Source: Lonicera japonica (lineage: Eukaryota; Streptophyta; Magnoliopsida; Dipsacales; Caprifoliaceae). Taken from it: a DNA stretch of 64,000 bases. The position numbers and the translations under genes were made by a program. The stretch is from positions 412,501 through 476,500 of the forward strand of contig CM038469.1 in the NCBI GenBank assembly GCA_021464415.1, in the 5' to 3' direction. The notes under the pieces were generated by a model. It was not told where the DNA came from and searched no databases. It saw nothing but the letters and a program-made list of their open reading frames with translations. Below are positions 33,760-44,171 of this stretch, piece by piece; the first letter of the stretch is position 1; each line of letters begins with the position of its first letter.

Positions 33760-34150
33760 TTCTTAAAAGGAAAATTTGTTCTTTTTGGCTAAGTCTTGAG
33801 TAGAGTCATGCCCCCTTCTGACTTAGGCAAATTCTGACAATTTTCTCATTTAAGTCCTTGGTTTTTTAAAAAGAAAATTTGTTGTTTTTGCTAAGTTTTG
33901 AGTAGAGTCTTGCTTTCTTCTAACTTAGGCAAATTGCTAAGTTTTGAGTAGAGTCTTACTCCCTTTTAACTTAGGCAAAGTGCTGAGTTTTGAGTAAAGT
34001 CTTGCTCCCTTCCAACTTATGCAAATTCTGACAATTTTCTCATTTATTACCAGGGTTTCTTAAAAGGAAAATTTGTTCTTTTTTGCTAAGTCTTGAGTAG
34101 AGCCATGTCCTCTTCTGAGTTAGACAAATTTTGACAATTTTCTCATTTAT
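33760..34150 (-). repeat. Tandem repeat block shared with A and C
   Basis: Reverse-complement counterpart of 25060-25440: units with GACAATTTTCTCATTTA, CTTAAAAGGAAAATTTGTTC and GAGTAGAGTC. Confidence 0.75.
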
Positions 34151-34529
34151 TACCAGGGAACGTCAAAATCTTGATCTCTGACCAGTGGTGCAACAGTAGA
34201 TGATCATTCTCAGCCAAGTCTCTTTGGGCTGGGGTGGTCCAGCGGTTGTCTAACGGACTTCAAAATCACATTTAGCTTTGTGAAAGTTTGATATCCGCTA
34301 AAAATCTCTTTAATTTCTTTTTTGTGGTTTGTAGGATGAGCTTGATAAAAATTACATTCAATTGTAATTTTTTGGAAGCTCATCAATTTTACCTACAATA
34401 AAGATTATTGATCGTAAGAAAATGATACAACTTTAGATATATTAAAACAAAGATAAAAAAATCATATATGAGTTATAAAAATATAACTTATCTCTTCTTT
34501 TGGGTTTTATCCCCTTGGGTAACCGGATT

Positions 34530-34990
34530 TTTGAATGATTATGCGCCCGTAAATATTGAGCTAGCATAGGCTTGCTAGATTTTCGCATTTTTTTGTTGCA
34601 TCAGCTTTGTATCCCCATTTTGGACCCCAAGATGGCCAAATTTGAAAAAGGATTGAACTGGAAAGTTGTAGCTCTTGAAATTTTCTTTAAAATGGACTCC
34701 AGAATCGCATGATTTGGAGTTTTGAGTACAACGTTATGCGCCTAATAATATTGAGTCACCATAGGCCCGCGGGATTTTAGCCTTTTTCGTTCCAGAAAGT
34801 TTATATCGAAGTTTTGAACCTCGAGATGGATGAATTTGAAGAAATCTTGAACTGCAAAGTTGTAGCTATTGAAATTTTCTACAAAATGGACTCTATAATT
34901 GCATGATTTGGAGTTCTGAGCAAGAAATTATGCTTCCGAGAATATTAAGCTACGTACACCCGCGGGATTCTGAGTTTTTCACCGAAAATT
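34530..34990 (-). repeat. About 190-bp tandem modules in element B leader
   Basis: Counterpart of 24225-24690 in element C, between the primer site and the shared block. Confidence 0.65.
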
Positions 34991-35032
34991 CACTTGTAAT
35001 TTCTAAAGAACGAGAGCTTTAGAGAGCTTATC

Positions 35033-35054
35033 GTTCCCACAGATGGCGCCAAAC
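35033..35054 (-). other. Element B primer binding site
   Basis: Minus strand GTTTGGCGCCATCTGTGGGA directly follows the end of the 5' LTR. It is the same site as in C and closely similar to the site in A. Confidence 0.75.
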
Positions 35055-35902
35055 TGATGGTGTCAAAATCTAGAACAGATAATTGACGACCGACCAATCA
35101 ATGAATAATGGTGAATTAGAGGTTTAATAATGGATTGTAACTGTGAACAGTGATTGTGAACAGGATCACCGTATATGTGAACAGTAATTGTGAACAGTGA
35201 CTGTGAACAGTACCACCGTATATGTGAACAGTGACTGTGAACAGTAACGGCAGAAACTGATTAAAAATGAAGATGAATACGAGACATTTTTTGTTAAGGT
35301 AGGTTCCCCCGGTAGCGCTTATGCTAGTCCGGCAGTACGTCCTCCTTTTGTGTGTGCTTGCTTTGTATTAGCTCAAAGGCAATCAATTTGGATGATAATA
35401 CAAGCTACCAATCTCTCTTTCTTTAATTTCCTTAATTCTATTTATAAGTATAGAATTAGGATTACAAATATTTCAACAGAATAAATAATAAACTGTGTAG
35501 GAGAGAGAGCGTATAAGGATTGGTATTTTTTTGGGGTATGAAAAGAGAGAGTATAAGACCCTCGAAAATTGGCTTGTATTTATATTGCCAATGGCTTTAT
35601 ATCTCTTAGGAGAGATGGATGGATATTGGGAGAGAAAGAAGATATGTTTTTTGGTGTGGTTTGAATGAATGAATGAGGGGGGTATTTATAGGTAAAAAAT
35701 GAAGGGCAAAAAGGTAAATTTGTGTAATGTATATGATGTGTATGCTTAGGTCACATGTATTCTAGAATGTACATGATGTGTATGCTTAGGTCACATAGGT
35801 AAAAATGGTATTTTACTGGAGGTAAAAATAGGATTTTACTGGAGGTAAAAGTGTTGAATTACCTTTGTAGGCCAATGATAAAATTAGTATTTAACCCCAT
35901 CA
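35055..35902 (-). repeat. Element B 5' LTR
   Basis: 848 bp, TGATGGTGTCAAAATC to TTAACCCCATCA on the plus strand. It carries repeated GTGAACAGT words at 35140-35255 and, in element orientation, a TATAAATACC box near 35685. Confidence 0.88.
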
Positions 35903-36556
35903 GCGCGAATGATGAATGAAAAAGATAGTCTTTGGAGAGTTATTCAGATTTTCTTGTCGATACTCTCAATGCATATACCTTCTGCACCCTCAGTGTATAC
36001 GAATGGTGGTGGTGAGGCTAGTCTTCAGGGAGCTGTTCGGGTCTTTTTGTCGATACCCTCAGTGTATATACCCTCTGCACCCTTAGTGTATACAAATGAT
36101 GGCGCTGAGACTAATCTTAAGAAAGTTGTTCGGGTCTTCTTGTCGATATTCTCAGTGTACGCGAACGATGATGGGGAGGCTAGTTTTCGGGGAGCTGTTA
36201 TGATCTTCATCAAGGATGGCTTGAGGGTTATGGTTATGAAGAGGTTGGTAATGTTCAGGGTTCAACCATGCGGTTTTGGGATCTTACGCTGGTGGTATAA
36301 CGATTTTGGCAGGGGCCATAGGAAGTGGGTGGTTGATGTTGGCATGAATTGAGAGAATGTTAGGTGGAGCTACTGGATCTCGGGTTTGGTTACCTTAGGC
36401 TGGGTATGGATTTGGATTGAATTGGTTTGGTTCAGCAGGTATTCTGATAGCTATTAGGGCTCAAGATGGGCTTGGGTGGCCACTTGGTGATCCTTCATGA
36501 TGGCTACAAACTGGGTCAGATCATATATTAGATGATATAGATATTCAACGGTTAAG
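35903..36556 (-). pseudogene. Element D gag relic (C-terminal to the E insertion)
   Basis: Read on the minus strand from 36556, the frame continues that of 41182-40989 (LTVEYLYHL, FVAIMKDHQVATQAHLEP) and then meets stops. Three imperfect repeats of about 90-100 bases (35935-36200) give Ser/Pro/Tyr-rich repeats such as PSSFAYTENIDKKTRT. The plus-strand ORF 35909-36352 is open across the same repeats but has no known domain. It looks like a repetitive gag or linker region of a gypsy element. Confidence 0.45.
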
Positions 36557-36561
36557 GTACC
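36557..36561 (+). repeat. Element E target-site duplication, left
   Basis: GTACC, exactly repeated at 40989-40993. Confidence 0.92.
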
Positions 36562-37333
36562 TGACGCGAACCCGGATCGTCTTTTCTAGCCAGTCTAATG
36601 GATCCTCAACCCTTGAACTACAAACGTAGCAAGAACCTTGGAATACGTCGAAAGATGGAAGGCGGAAACCTCAACCCAACGCTTAAAGAAGCGCGAACCT
36701 CGGTATAGTCGAAGACGCCACAATCAATTGGTGGAGAATTGATTGATAAGTCAAGAACAATTGAATTAATCAATTCAACATGTTCAACATGTTCTTAGAG
36801 AACACAAAGAGAAAACTCTCAATATTATTAATCATCAAAACTTAATTAATAAAACAATAATGTGCCTCCTTTAAATAGGAGAAACAAAACTAGAATCCTA
36901 ATTCAAAAAGGAAACTAATTCCTACTTAGAAAAGGAAAATAACTTCTAGAATAATCCTAACACAATAAGGAAATTAATAATAAGACAATAAGGAAAATAT
37001 TCAAAAAGGAAACTACTAATTCTAATTCCTAATTGAATAATGAGACTCAAGAAGCCCTATTAATTTAAAAACAATTTAAATTAATATCTTCTAGATTATT
37101 CCAATGGGACTCCTTGCCATTTTAACCTCTTGAACTTCCACGCCCAGTCCTTAGGAACTCCATTAAATGTATGATTATCATTTAAGCTCCTTGCTTCAAG
37201 CATGTGAAATTCTATAAAATTCCATTTGAATTTCCATGCTCTATCCTTGTGATTCATCATGTGCGGATCATCATTTAGAATGCCACAAACCACCATGGTT
37301 GAATAGAAATTGAAGCTAGACCGGATCATATCA
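36562..37333 (-). repeat. Element E 3' LTR
   Basis: 772 bp. It contains the last 79 codons and the stop of the element ORF. Confidence 0.93.
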
Positions 37334-39174
37334 TACCCCTCTTCTTCAAGAAGATTCGTCCTCGAATCTTTGCTAAGCTTTGTTTGATTCAACCCACATC
37401 TTCCAATTTGCAGCTTGGCCTTCTTTGACAAACGGAATTCATCGAACTTGAGGCTATGCTTCAACTCGATCATCTTTAGTTCATTGAAGAAACTTCCCGG
37501 CTGATAATTCGGATGGAAATCATACTTGTCCACACCAATGAAGTCAATATGCTCCACTTCATCAACTTCCAACTCCGGTTCTTTAGCTAGAATCTCTTCT
37601 CTTCCCTTTGCAAAGATCCTCCTCGCTTCCATGGCTGCCTTGGAAATTCCTTGATCTCCTCCGTAACTAATCTCCATATTTCTTTCACTCTCTATGGCTG
37701 CCATGCTATTCAACTCCCCCACTAAATCCGGCTTACCTACAACACTCTCATAAAAGCAAAGAAACATAGTCTCATTCGTGCCAAGAGTGCACTTCTTGAG
37801 GTTAGCGATTAGCGCATCAAAATTCATCATAAGCAATTGACTAATCGATATGTAACAATTCAAACTACTATTGTTACATGACAATGTGATATTCCAATGA
37901 TCAAAGCCTTTCAAAACAATTTTTCCCAAGAATGGCTCAAAATTTTGATTATTTAAACTCACAAAAGCATTATTCAAATTCACAGAGTTAGTTACCCATT
38001 CAAACAATCCACGCTCAGTTTTGAATCCCATAAGCTTCTTTGGGCAACAACTTTTCAATTCAAGTTCATCAACACCTTGCTCTAAAGCTTGCTGTCTATG
38101 TTCCAACTCAACTTTTCCTTGGTGTTGATCTCCAACGCCCTGCAAATAAGACACAATAGATATAGGCAAAACGGGATTAAAATTGTTAGTATTTGAAAAG
38201 TCTTCCTCCGATTCACTCTGTTTTGCCTCAATCTCCCTCACTTCACTCAAGTCTTTTTCAAACTCATTCTCACTAAAGATCACTGAATTTTCTTTTTCTC
38301 TCTCTTTTACCTCATTATCTTTTATTTTCCTTTCACACTCTTTCTTTTCCTCAGTAGCCTCATTACTCTCTTTCCTTTCCTCACTAGCCTTACTACTCTT
38401 TTCTTGTTTTTGCTCACTCTCTCTTTTTTTATCACTCTCCTTTTGTAACTTCATTTGATCTTCATGAGCTTGCTTTGGTGGCAATGGAACAAGAGTAACG
38501 GTTCTCTCATTCATCTTGAAAGAGTACTTATTGGAAACGCCATTGTAATTGGCTTGCCTATCAAGCTGCCATTGTCGACCCAAAATCATGTGGCTGGCTT
38601 GCATTGGAACCACATCGCATAAAACTTCATCCTTGTACTTCCCAATGCTAAGAGAAATAAGCACTTGTTTGTTCACCCTTATCACTCCATTATCATTCAG
38701 CCATTGCAACTTATAAGGACACGAGTGCTTGAAAGTAGGCAGTTTCAACTTCTCAATCATTGTTGTACTAGCAAAGTTTGAGTAAACTCCCCCATCAATT
38801 ATCAAACTACACACCTTCTCTTGCACGAGGCATCTAGTTCGAAATATATTTGCTCGCACGCTTGGGTCACCACATTCAGCTAGCAATTCACCTTCTACGG
38901 CATGCTCTTCAATTTGGTTTGGCACAAAACTTTCCCTCCTCTTAAATTGCTCATAAGTTTTGGAAAACAGTTCGTTAAACTTAGAACAATCCTCATCATC
39001 AAACAAGGAAGCCTTTTTCGTGCTACTACCCAAATTTTGTTTTCTCCTTTCCCTGTTAGGAGTTTCACTTAACCGTCTGCGCCGTCTAATTTCTAGATTT
39101 TTTACTCGCGCACTATCCCTTTTAAACTCCTCATCACGCCAACTTTGCTCAAAATTAAAATAAGACATTCTCAC
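37096..39174 (-). CDS. Element E polyprotein with gypsy-type aspartic protease domain
   Basis: 692 residues. The N-terminus (1-60) is very basic and rich in Arg/Glu. From residue 92 to about 230 it follows gypsy proteases: LLAECGDPSVRANIFRTRC, SLIIDGGVYSNFAS with catalytic D127 in a DGG motif, PYKLQWLND, KDEVLCDVVPMQASHMILGR with the conserved ILGR at 197-200. Residues about 235-315 are a Lys/Glu-rich low-complexity linker. The C-terminal third has no recognised domain and contains two related WKFK blocks. The last 79 residues and the stop lie within the 3' LTR. No zinc knuckle, RT or integrase follows. The family domain is normally the protease between gag and RT of autonomous gypsy elements; here it stands alone. 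Start choice: the first Met of the frame, about 1.0 kb from the primer site. Confidence 0.82.
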   Translation of the reverse strand: MRMSYFNFEQSWRDEEFKRDSARVKNLEIRRRRRLSETPNRERRKQNLGSSTKKASLFDDEDCSKFNELFSKTYEQFKRRESFVPNQIEEHAVEGELLAECGDPSVRANIFRTRCLVQEKVCSLIIDGGVYSNFASTTMIEKLKLPTFKHSCPYKLQWLNDNGVIRVNKQVLISLSIGKYKDEVLCDVVPMQASHMILGRQWQLDRQANYNGVSNKYSFKMNERTVTLVPLPPKQAHEDQMKLQKESDKKRESEQKQEKSSKASEERKESNEATEEKKECERKIKDNEVKEREKENSVIFSENEFEKDLSEVREIEAKQSESEEDFSNTNNFNPVLPISIVSYLQGVGDQHQGKVELEHRQQALEQGVDELELKSCCPKKLMGFKTERGLFEWVTNSVNLNNAFVSLNNQNFEPFLGKIVLKGFDHWNITLSCNNSSLNCYISISQLLMMNFDALIANLKKCTLGTNETMFLCFYESVVGKPDLVGELNSMAAIESERNMEISYGGDQGISKAAMEARRIFAKGREEILAKEPELEVDEVEHIDFIGVDKYDFHPNYQPGSFFNELKMIELKHSLKFDEFRLSKKAKLQIGRCGLNQTKLSKDSRTNLLEEEGYDMIRSSFNFYSTMVVCGILNDDPHMMNHKDRAWKFKWNFIEFHMLEARSLNDNHTFNGVPKDWAWKFKRLKWQGVPLE
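37336..37347 (-). other. Element E polypurine tract
   Basis: Minus strand GAAGAAGAGGGG two bases before the 3' LTR start. Confidence 0.8.
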
Positions 39175-39873
39175 TGCAAAACAAAGATTAGTATAAAGAA
39201 AATAAATTTCTCACAACACTCCCTTACGTGTTTCGCTCAAAGGAGTCACTCTAATTTTTTTTACCGCTCGTGTTTGTCACTCAAAGATGATAAACCTCAA
39301 TTTTTTTTTTTCTCTTTGGAACTCCAAAACAAGTTGAATAATATGAATATCACAAGTTCTCAACAATCAATCGCACACCCACAATTAAATTGGACGCGTT
39401 CAACAAGGTAATACCAAGGACTAAAGAAACCAAATTCTAGCAATATTAATGAGCCAAACGAAATTCTAGAATTGCTAGAATAAATGCAAGTAGATTTCCA
39501 AAGGAGAAGCACCAATCAAATCCTTAATTAACGCAAATCAAATATCCTATGGCTTTCTAGATTTTTCAACCAAAATAGACTTATATGGAGCAAAGCAGAA
39601 AAATAAGAATCCCAAATATAATAAAGATGCAACAATGATCAATAAGCCCCAAACGATTGAATATTATTAGGATTCTTCTAGGGTTCAATGGGAATCCTCA
39701 ATTTCAACAATAGCGCACAAATTCGCAGCAATTAAAAATGCTATTCGACGAAGAATAAACAACCTAGGATTTTTGTTTCAATATTCAAACTTTGATGTAT
39801 TCCAATTTGAAACAACTAAACCCTATACACTTTTTTTTTTTCCATGGGGTTTTGAAGCAATTTCCAGAATTCT

Positions 39874-39876
<3 letters not shown>

Positions 39877-39907
<31 letters not shown>

Positions 39908-40034
39908 CAGAAATCACTGTTCATCGATTACTGTTCACGCGCACTATTCACCGATTACTGTTCACGCACACTGTTCATCGTTACTGTTTATGCGCACTGT
40001 TCACGATTACTATTCACGGCTACTGTTCATCAGA

Positions 40035-40075
<41 letters not shown>

Positions 40076-40076
40076 C
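39877..40076 (-). repeat. Element E leader: two long homopolymer tracts around ACTGTTCAC repeats
   Basis: Plus strand shows T-runs of about 30 (39877-39907) and about 37 bases (40040-40075). Between them are about nine copies of ACTGTTCAC/ACTGTTCAT words. In the element RNA these are A-tracts flanking GTGAACAGT repeats. The region is non-coding. Confidence 0.88.
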
Positions 40077-40200
40077 AGAATCTATAAACCCTAACACAAT
40101 TTTTTGTAATAAGATTAACAAGAATGAAGACCTAGGGTTTCAAGAATCAACTAAGAAATTAAAAGAACAAGAAACTAAGATAGAAACCTGGATAGAAAAG

Positions 40201-40216
40201 TCTGCTCTGATACCAA
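40201..40216 (-). other. Element E primer binding site
   Basis: Minus strand TTGGTATCAGAGCAGA directly after the 5' LTR, complementary to the 3' end of initiator tRNA-Met. Confidence 0.88.
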
Positions 40217-40988
40217 TGACGCGAACCCGGATCGTCTTTTCTAGCCAGTCTAATGGATCCTCAACCCTTGAACTACAAACGTAGCAAGAACCTTGGAATA
40301 CGTCGAAAGATGGAAGGCGGAAACCTCAACCCAACGCTTAAAGAAGCGCGAACCTCGGTATAGTCGAAGACGCCACAATCAATTGGTGGAGAATTGATTG
40401 ATAAGTCAAGAACAATTGAATTAATCAATTCAACATGTTCAACATGTTCTTAGAGAACACAAAGAGAAAACTCTCAATATTATTAATCATCAAAACTTAA
40501 TTAATAAAACAATAATGTGCCTCCTTTAAATAGGAGAAACAAAACTAGAATCCTAATTCAAAAAGGAAACTAATTCCTACTTAGAAAAGGAAAATAACTT
40601 CTAGAATAATCCTAACACAATAAGGAAATTAATAATAAGACAATAAGGAAAATATTCAAAAAGGAAACTACTAATTCTAATTCCTAATTGAATAATGAGA
40701 CTCAAGAAGCCCTATTAATTTAAAAACAATTTAAATTAATATCTTCTAGATTATTCCAATGGGACTCCTTGCCATTTTAACCTCTTGAACTTCCACGCCC
40801 AGTCCTTAGGAACTCCATTAAATGTATGATTATCATTTAAGCTCCTTGCTTCAAGCATGTGAAATTCTATAAAATTCCATTTGAATTTCCATGCTCTATC
40901 CTTGTGATTCATCATGTGCGGATCATCATTTAGAATGCCACAAACCACCATGGTTGAATAGAAATTGAAGCTAGACCGGATCATATCA
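40217..40988 (-). repeat. Element E 5' LTR
   Basis: 772 bp, same sequence as 36562-37333. It carries a copy of the C-terminal coding part of the element ORF. Confidence 0.93.
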
Positions 40989-41182
40989 GTACCACCCTCA
41001 ACTTGCGGAAGAACGGGACCCGGTGGCGGACCTGCTGCATGAGAAACTTCACCATAACTACCCTTAGTATTGTCGACCCCGGTTTGATGAAGTAATAGCT
41101 CGGTGTTACAATGAAGAGGCATGATCGGTGGTAAATCTGATCTCGTGAGTCGTCTAGTTTGAATCTCTAAGAGCATAGCCAA
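40989..41182 (-). pseudogene. Element D gag N-terminus, interrupted by element E
   Basis: ATG at 41182 (minus) opens 65 codons rich in Pro/Gly toward the end (AAGPPPGPVLPQVEGG) and is cut exactly at the GTACC duplication. Reading then runs into the E LTR, giving a chance 143-codon chimera that ends at 40751. Before E inserted, the frame continued at 36556. It is similar in layout to gag N-termini of large gypsy elements, but no retrotrans_gag core is visible. Confidence 0.5.
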
Positions 41183-42255
41183 CCAGTGCCAGCAGTAGAT
41201 AATCAGAGTGTGGTGAAGAATGGGGAGAAAGAAGTCGGGAATTTGACCGAAAAATCAATATTTTGCCATGGGTTGCATAATTCTCGGAAAACTATGACTC
41301 GACAGAAAAATAAAATCGAAAACCACTTTTTGGTGATTAGAAAAAACAGGCCGATGGCAACAACTTGAGAGCCCCGTGGATAGGTTTAGGGTAGGAATAT
41401 GAATTATTGGGGTGCCCTTATAACCTTCCGATTTTAAAAATTAATTTTTGAAAAATTCATTTTAGAAAATGACTCGATTTTTTAAAAATATTTTGAAAAA
41501 TATTTTTTAAAAATCGGGAAGTTCTCTCCTCTTAGAGTTGTTTTTTATGAAAATAGTGACAGGAAAATTCTCGCTAACGAATTTTAGTGAGGGATTTCTA
41601 CGGACGGGGCTGGACAACCTCCGACCGTACTTGATAAACTAAGAGTGGTATGTATGACAAGGCCTTTTGTTCACTAATCTCACGACTGACGGTCAAGAAA
41701 ACATGCATAAATTTATGTGTAGTAGGCTAACGCATCCTATATGCAAGAGTAGTTTAAAAGGGTAAGGTTTAGGCTCCCTCCTATTTGGCTAGGTCTTGCT
41801 ATATACCCCAAAGGCGAGTACGTGCAAGGACCGTTTGATATACATTCTGGATACGTGAGTGTTCTCGTCACTCGATATACCTCAGTTTGGTACTTGACCA
41901 AGGAGAGTGGTCCCATGCGCTTTTGGCTAGTGTAGACCCGCAAGTCCACGGCCTAGTCACGACTTTGGTCCCAAGGTTGACAGGGTAAATTCACACTCGC
42001 AATAATGCATGATGATAGTGGGTGCGTGCAAAATAACAATTATGGGGGTACATTATGATAAGCGCTTTAGGGTTTGTTCGAGTACTTTCAAATTTTATTT
42101 ATGAAAAAAATTTCCTCAAACAAAAAGTAAATCAAGGTATCCACCTAAATTGCATCTATGTTATCTTAAGACTAAGGCCGAAAAAGAAAGCATGCAAACA
42201 TAAACAATTATTCACGCATATTCTACTCTTGTTTAGAGATTAATCCTCTTAAAAA
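41183..42255 (-). mobile_element. Element D untranslated leader
   Basis: Non-coding stretch between the D primer site and the presumed gag start. It includes an AT-rich palindromic part (41430-41520). No ORF on the minus strand is convincing. Confidence 0.4.
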
Positions 42256-42273
42256 TCCCCAGCAGAGTCACCA
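42256..42273 (-). other. Element D primer binding site
   Basis: Minus strand TGGTGACTCTGCTGGGGA, one base from the LTR end (42275). It begins with TGG as primer sites do; the tRNA is not identified. Confidence 0.6.
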
Positions 42274-42274
42274 C

Positions 42275-44119
42275 TGTGAGAACCCGCATTCTCGACGCCC
42301 GGGGTCCTCGTGGGCGGCGATTCCGTTGTTGCTTTGAAAATCGGTTTCAAAAAGAATAAGAGTCGCAAGTTTGTTTTACTAAACAAACAAAAAAGGTTTG
42401 TGTAAAAGAGATGTATTTACGGACTAAATATACTCTTATAACAATGTATGCGAAACCAGTTGGTTCGAAGGTTCGGGGATTAAGTTACGAATCGGGAAGG
42501 TCTTAGGCACCCAATAGTAGATGCAATGAAACAAGTGATTTCGTAAAAAATTGGGCTTTTTGAAAACTTATTTGATGTGGAATCTTATATTCGATATTAT
42601 ATGAGGCGAGTCGATCGATCGTATACTAAAGTCTATTGATTAAACCAGTATAGATGGCAATAGTGCTCTCATAATCGAGTATTTATCACACACACCGCAA
42701 TCTATGAGTTAGATTGGATATATAGCGATTATCGATTCCTTCATATAGCAATACCTCTAATCCGGGTTTTTGAAAATTTAAGAAAGTAATAATGCTATTT
42801 TGGAATAAGATTAAGGTTTATTATACGCCTTTAGTTTTAAAAAATAATTTAAAAAGGGTTTTGAAAAGCTATCAAGTGATAAAAATTATGCAAATAAGAA
42901 TATAAATTATAAGACCGACAAATAAATAAAAGAAGAGGGAGAAAATTATACCTGAGCTCTCTTGGAGGGAGAGAATAATGGTCTCTTGGTGTGTACCACG
43001 AAATCCCCTTCATTGTTGATGAAAAACATGAATGGAGGGGGGGGGGTCTATTTATAGTTGAAAAAATACTTGGAGAGCAAGAAAAGAGATTGCAACTAGG
43101 ACTCTTGGAGCATATCGCAAAGCCTTACCACCGTTGGATCATCCTAATATTTGGATATGTGTTGGGAATAGTAGTCTTCTAGATTGTGTAAAAATTTCAG
43201 GTTGATCAGAATTCGGGAAGGTCTCCTTTTGTTCTGATTGGTACGAAGAGTTTGTTTCCGCGTAGAAAATGTACTTGTTGTAGACAAGGTCACTTGTTTG
43301 CATGAAAAGTCAGGTTCTAGCAGTTGGATCATGCTGAATTTTGGATATATATTTCCAATATAAGTCTTTTAGACCCTGTAAATTTTTTAAGACGATCGGA
43401 GTTCGGGAAGGACTCGGTCTCCTCAGATTGGTACAAAGAGTTTGTTCCCGCAGAGGAAATGTACTTGCGTACAACAACCTCGACAACTGAACTTCTAGAT
43501 GTTGGATTATACTGAATTTTGGATATGTTTTCCCTTGAAATAGTTTTTAGCTTGTGTCCAAATTTTAGGTTGATCAGAATTCGGTAAGGCCTATATTTAT
43601 TTTAATTTGCTACGAAGGATATTTCGACTAGAATTGCACGATAGACAAATTGATTCTTTAGGATCCCATGTCCGACAAAGCTGAACTTTGAATATGTTCT
43701 TCCCTATGATAATACCCATCTACTGACCAAACTTCAAATCATTCTAACTTCAAGAAGGCCTCTATTTGATCACCCGAAACAAACTCACGGTTTTTTAAAT
43801 TTTTGGAGATTCGACCGTCGGATTGAGCTGATTTTCGAGTATGCTACTCCTTATGGTAATGTCTAACAACTCTAAAAGTTTGAGGATGATCCAAAATGCG
43901 TAACTATCCTTTCACAAGTTTTCAGGAGTTTTGACGGTTTTTGGTTCTGGCAATTTTAGATAATTTTGTAACTTCTCATCCGGGCATCTTTTCGGCTTTC
44001 TTCTTTTACCTGTATCACATGTACATAATATATGCATCTAGGAATGCTCGTGCATGCATGCGTGCTTCTTTCTTTGGAGATCAAGAATCTTGCGGGAGTC
44101 GCAAAATGAGGTGATCACA
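42275..44119 (-). repeat. Element D 5' LTR with internal ~190-bp repeats
   Basis: Plus strand runs from TGTGAGAACCCGCATTC to GGTGATCACA, about 1,845 bp. From about 43130 to 43800 three to four diverged modules repeat: GTTGGATC-A-GCTGAATTTTGGATATGT, then AGGTTGATCAGAATTCGG, then TTGGTACGAAGAGTTTGTT. It abuts the truncated Tat LTR at 44120 with no target duplication that I can see. Confidence 0.6.
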
Positions 44120-44171
44120 ATGCCTCCTGTCGCTTCTCTGACGCAGTGGTCGGCCAGGGAGCTCGCTGGTT
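44120..44171 (-). repeat. Element A 3' LTR, left remnant
   Basis: It matches 57966-58010 (TCTCTRACRCAGTGGTCGGC, GGAGCTCG). It ends where the solo LTRs begin and resumes at 47103. Confidence 0.65.

Larger units (their letters stand above)
31318..35902 (-). mobile_element. Element B: second LOB-domain-carrying non-autonomous LTR element
   Basis: Same family as element C, opposite orientation. LTRs are 31318-31911 (3' LTR) and 35055-35902 (5' LTR). The flanks are ACGCG (31313-31317) and GCGCG (35903-35907), a 5-bp duplication with one difference. The primer site GTTTGGCGCCATCTGTGGGAAC (minus strand, 35033-35054) and polypurine tract (GATAAGGATAGGGGGC at about 31912-31930) are in place. The interior has no gag or pol. 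It carries a LOB-domain gene (32815-33646) on the plus strand, that is antisense to the element. It lies inside element D. Confidence 0.9.
36562..40988 (-). mobile_element. Element E: young non-autonomous LTR retrotransposon with a protease-domain ORF
   Basis: 4,427 bp. LTRs are 36562-37333 and 40217-40988, each 772 bp with no difference noticed by eye. Target duplications are perfect GTACC. In minus orientation the LTR begins TGATATGATCC and ends GGGTTCGCGTCA. The primer site TTGGTATCAGAGCAGA (initiator tRNA-Met type) follows at once, and the polypurine tract GAAGAAGAGGGG (37336-37347) precedes the 3' LTR. It has one ORF (37096-39174) with an aspartic protease domain and no RT, RNase H or integrase. 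Identical LTRs mean a very recent insertion. The element lies in frame inside element D gag. It must have used proteins from another element. Confidence 0.93.

Noticed and set aside
35909..36352. 147-codon plus-strand ORF with repeated VYTN-type motifs
   Set aside because: It is open mainly because of the tandem repeat; the opposite strand carries the D gag relic, and no known domain is present.
38183..38458. Ser/Phe/Leu-rich plus-strand ORF
   Set aside because: Shadow of the Lys/Glu-rich linker of the E polyprotein on the other strand.
39773..40094. ORFs with poly-Phe runs
   Set aside because: They are translations of the two long T-tracts in the E leader.
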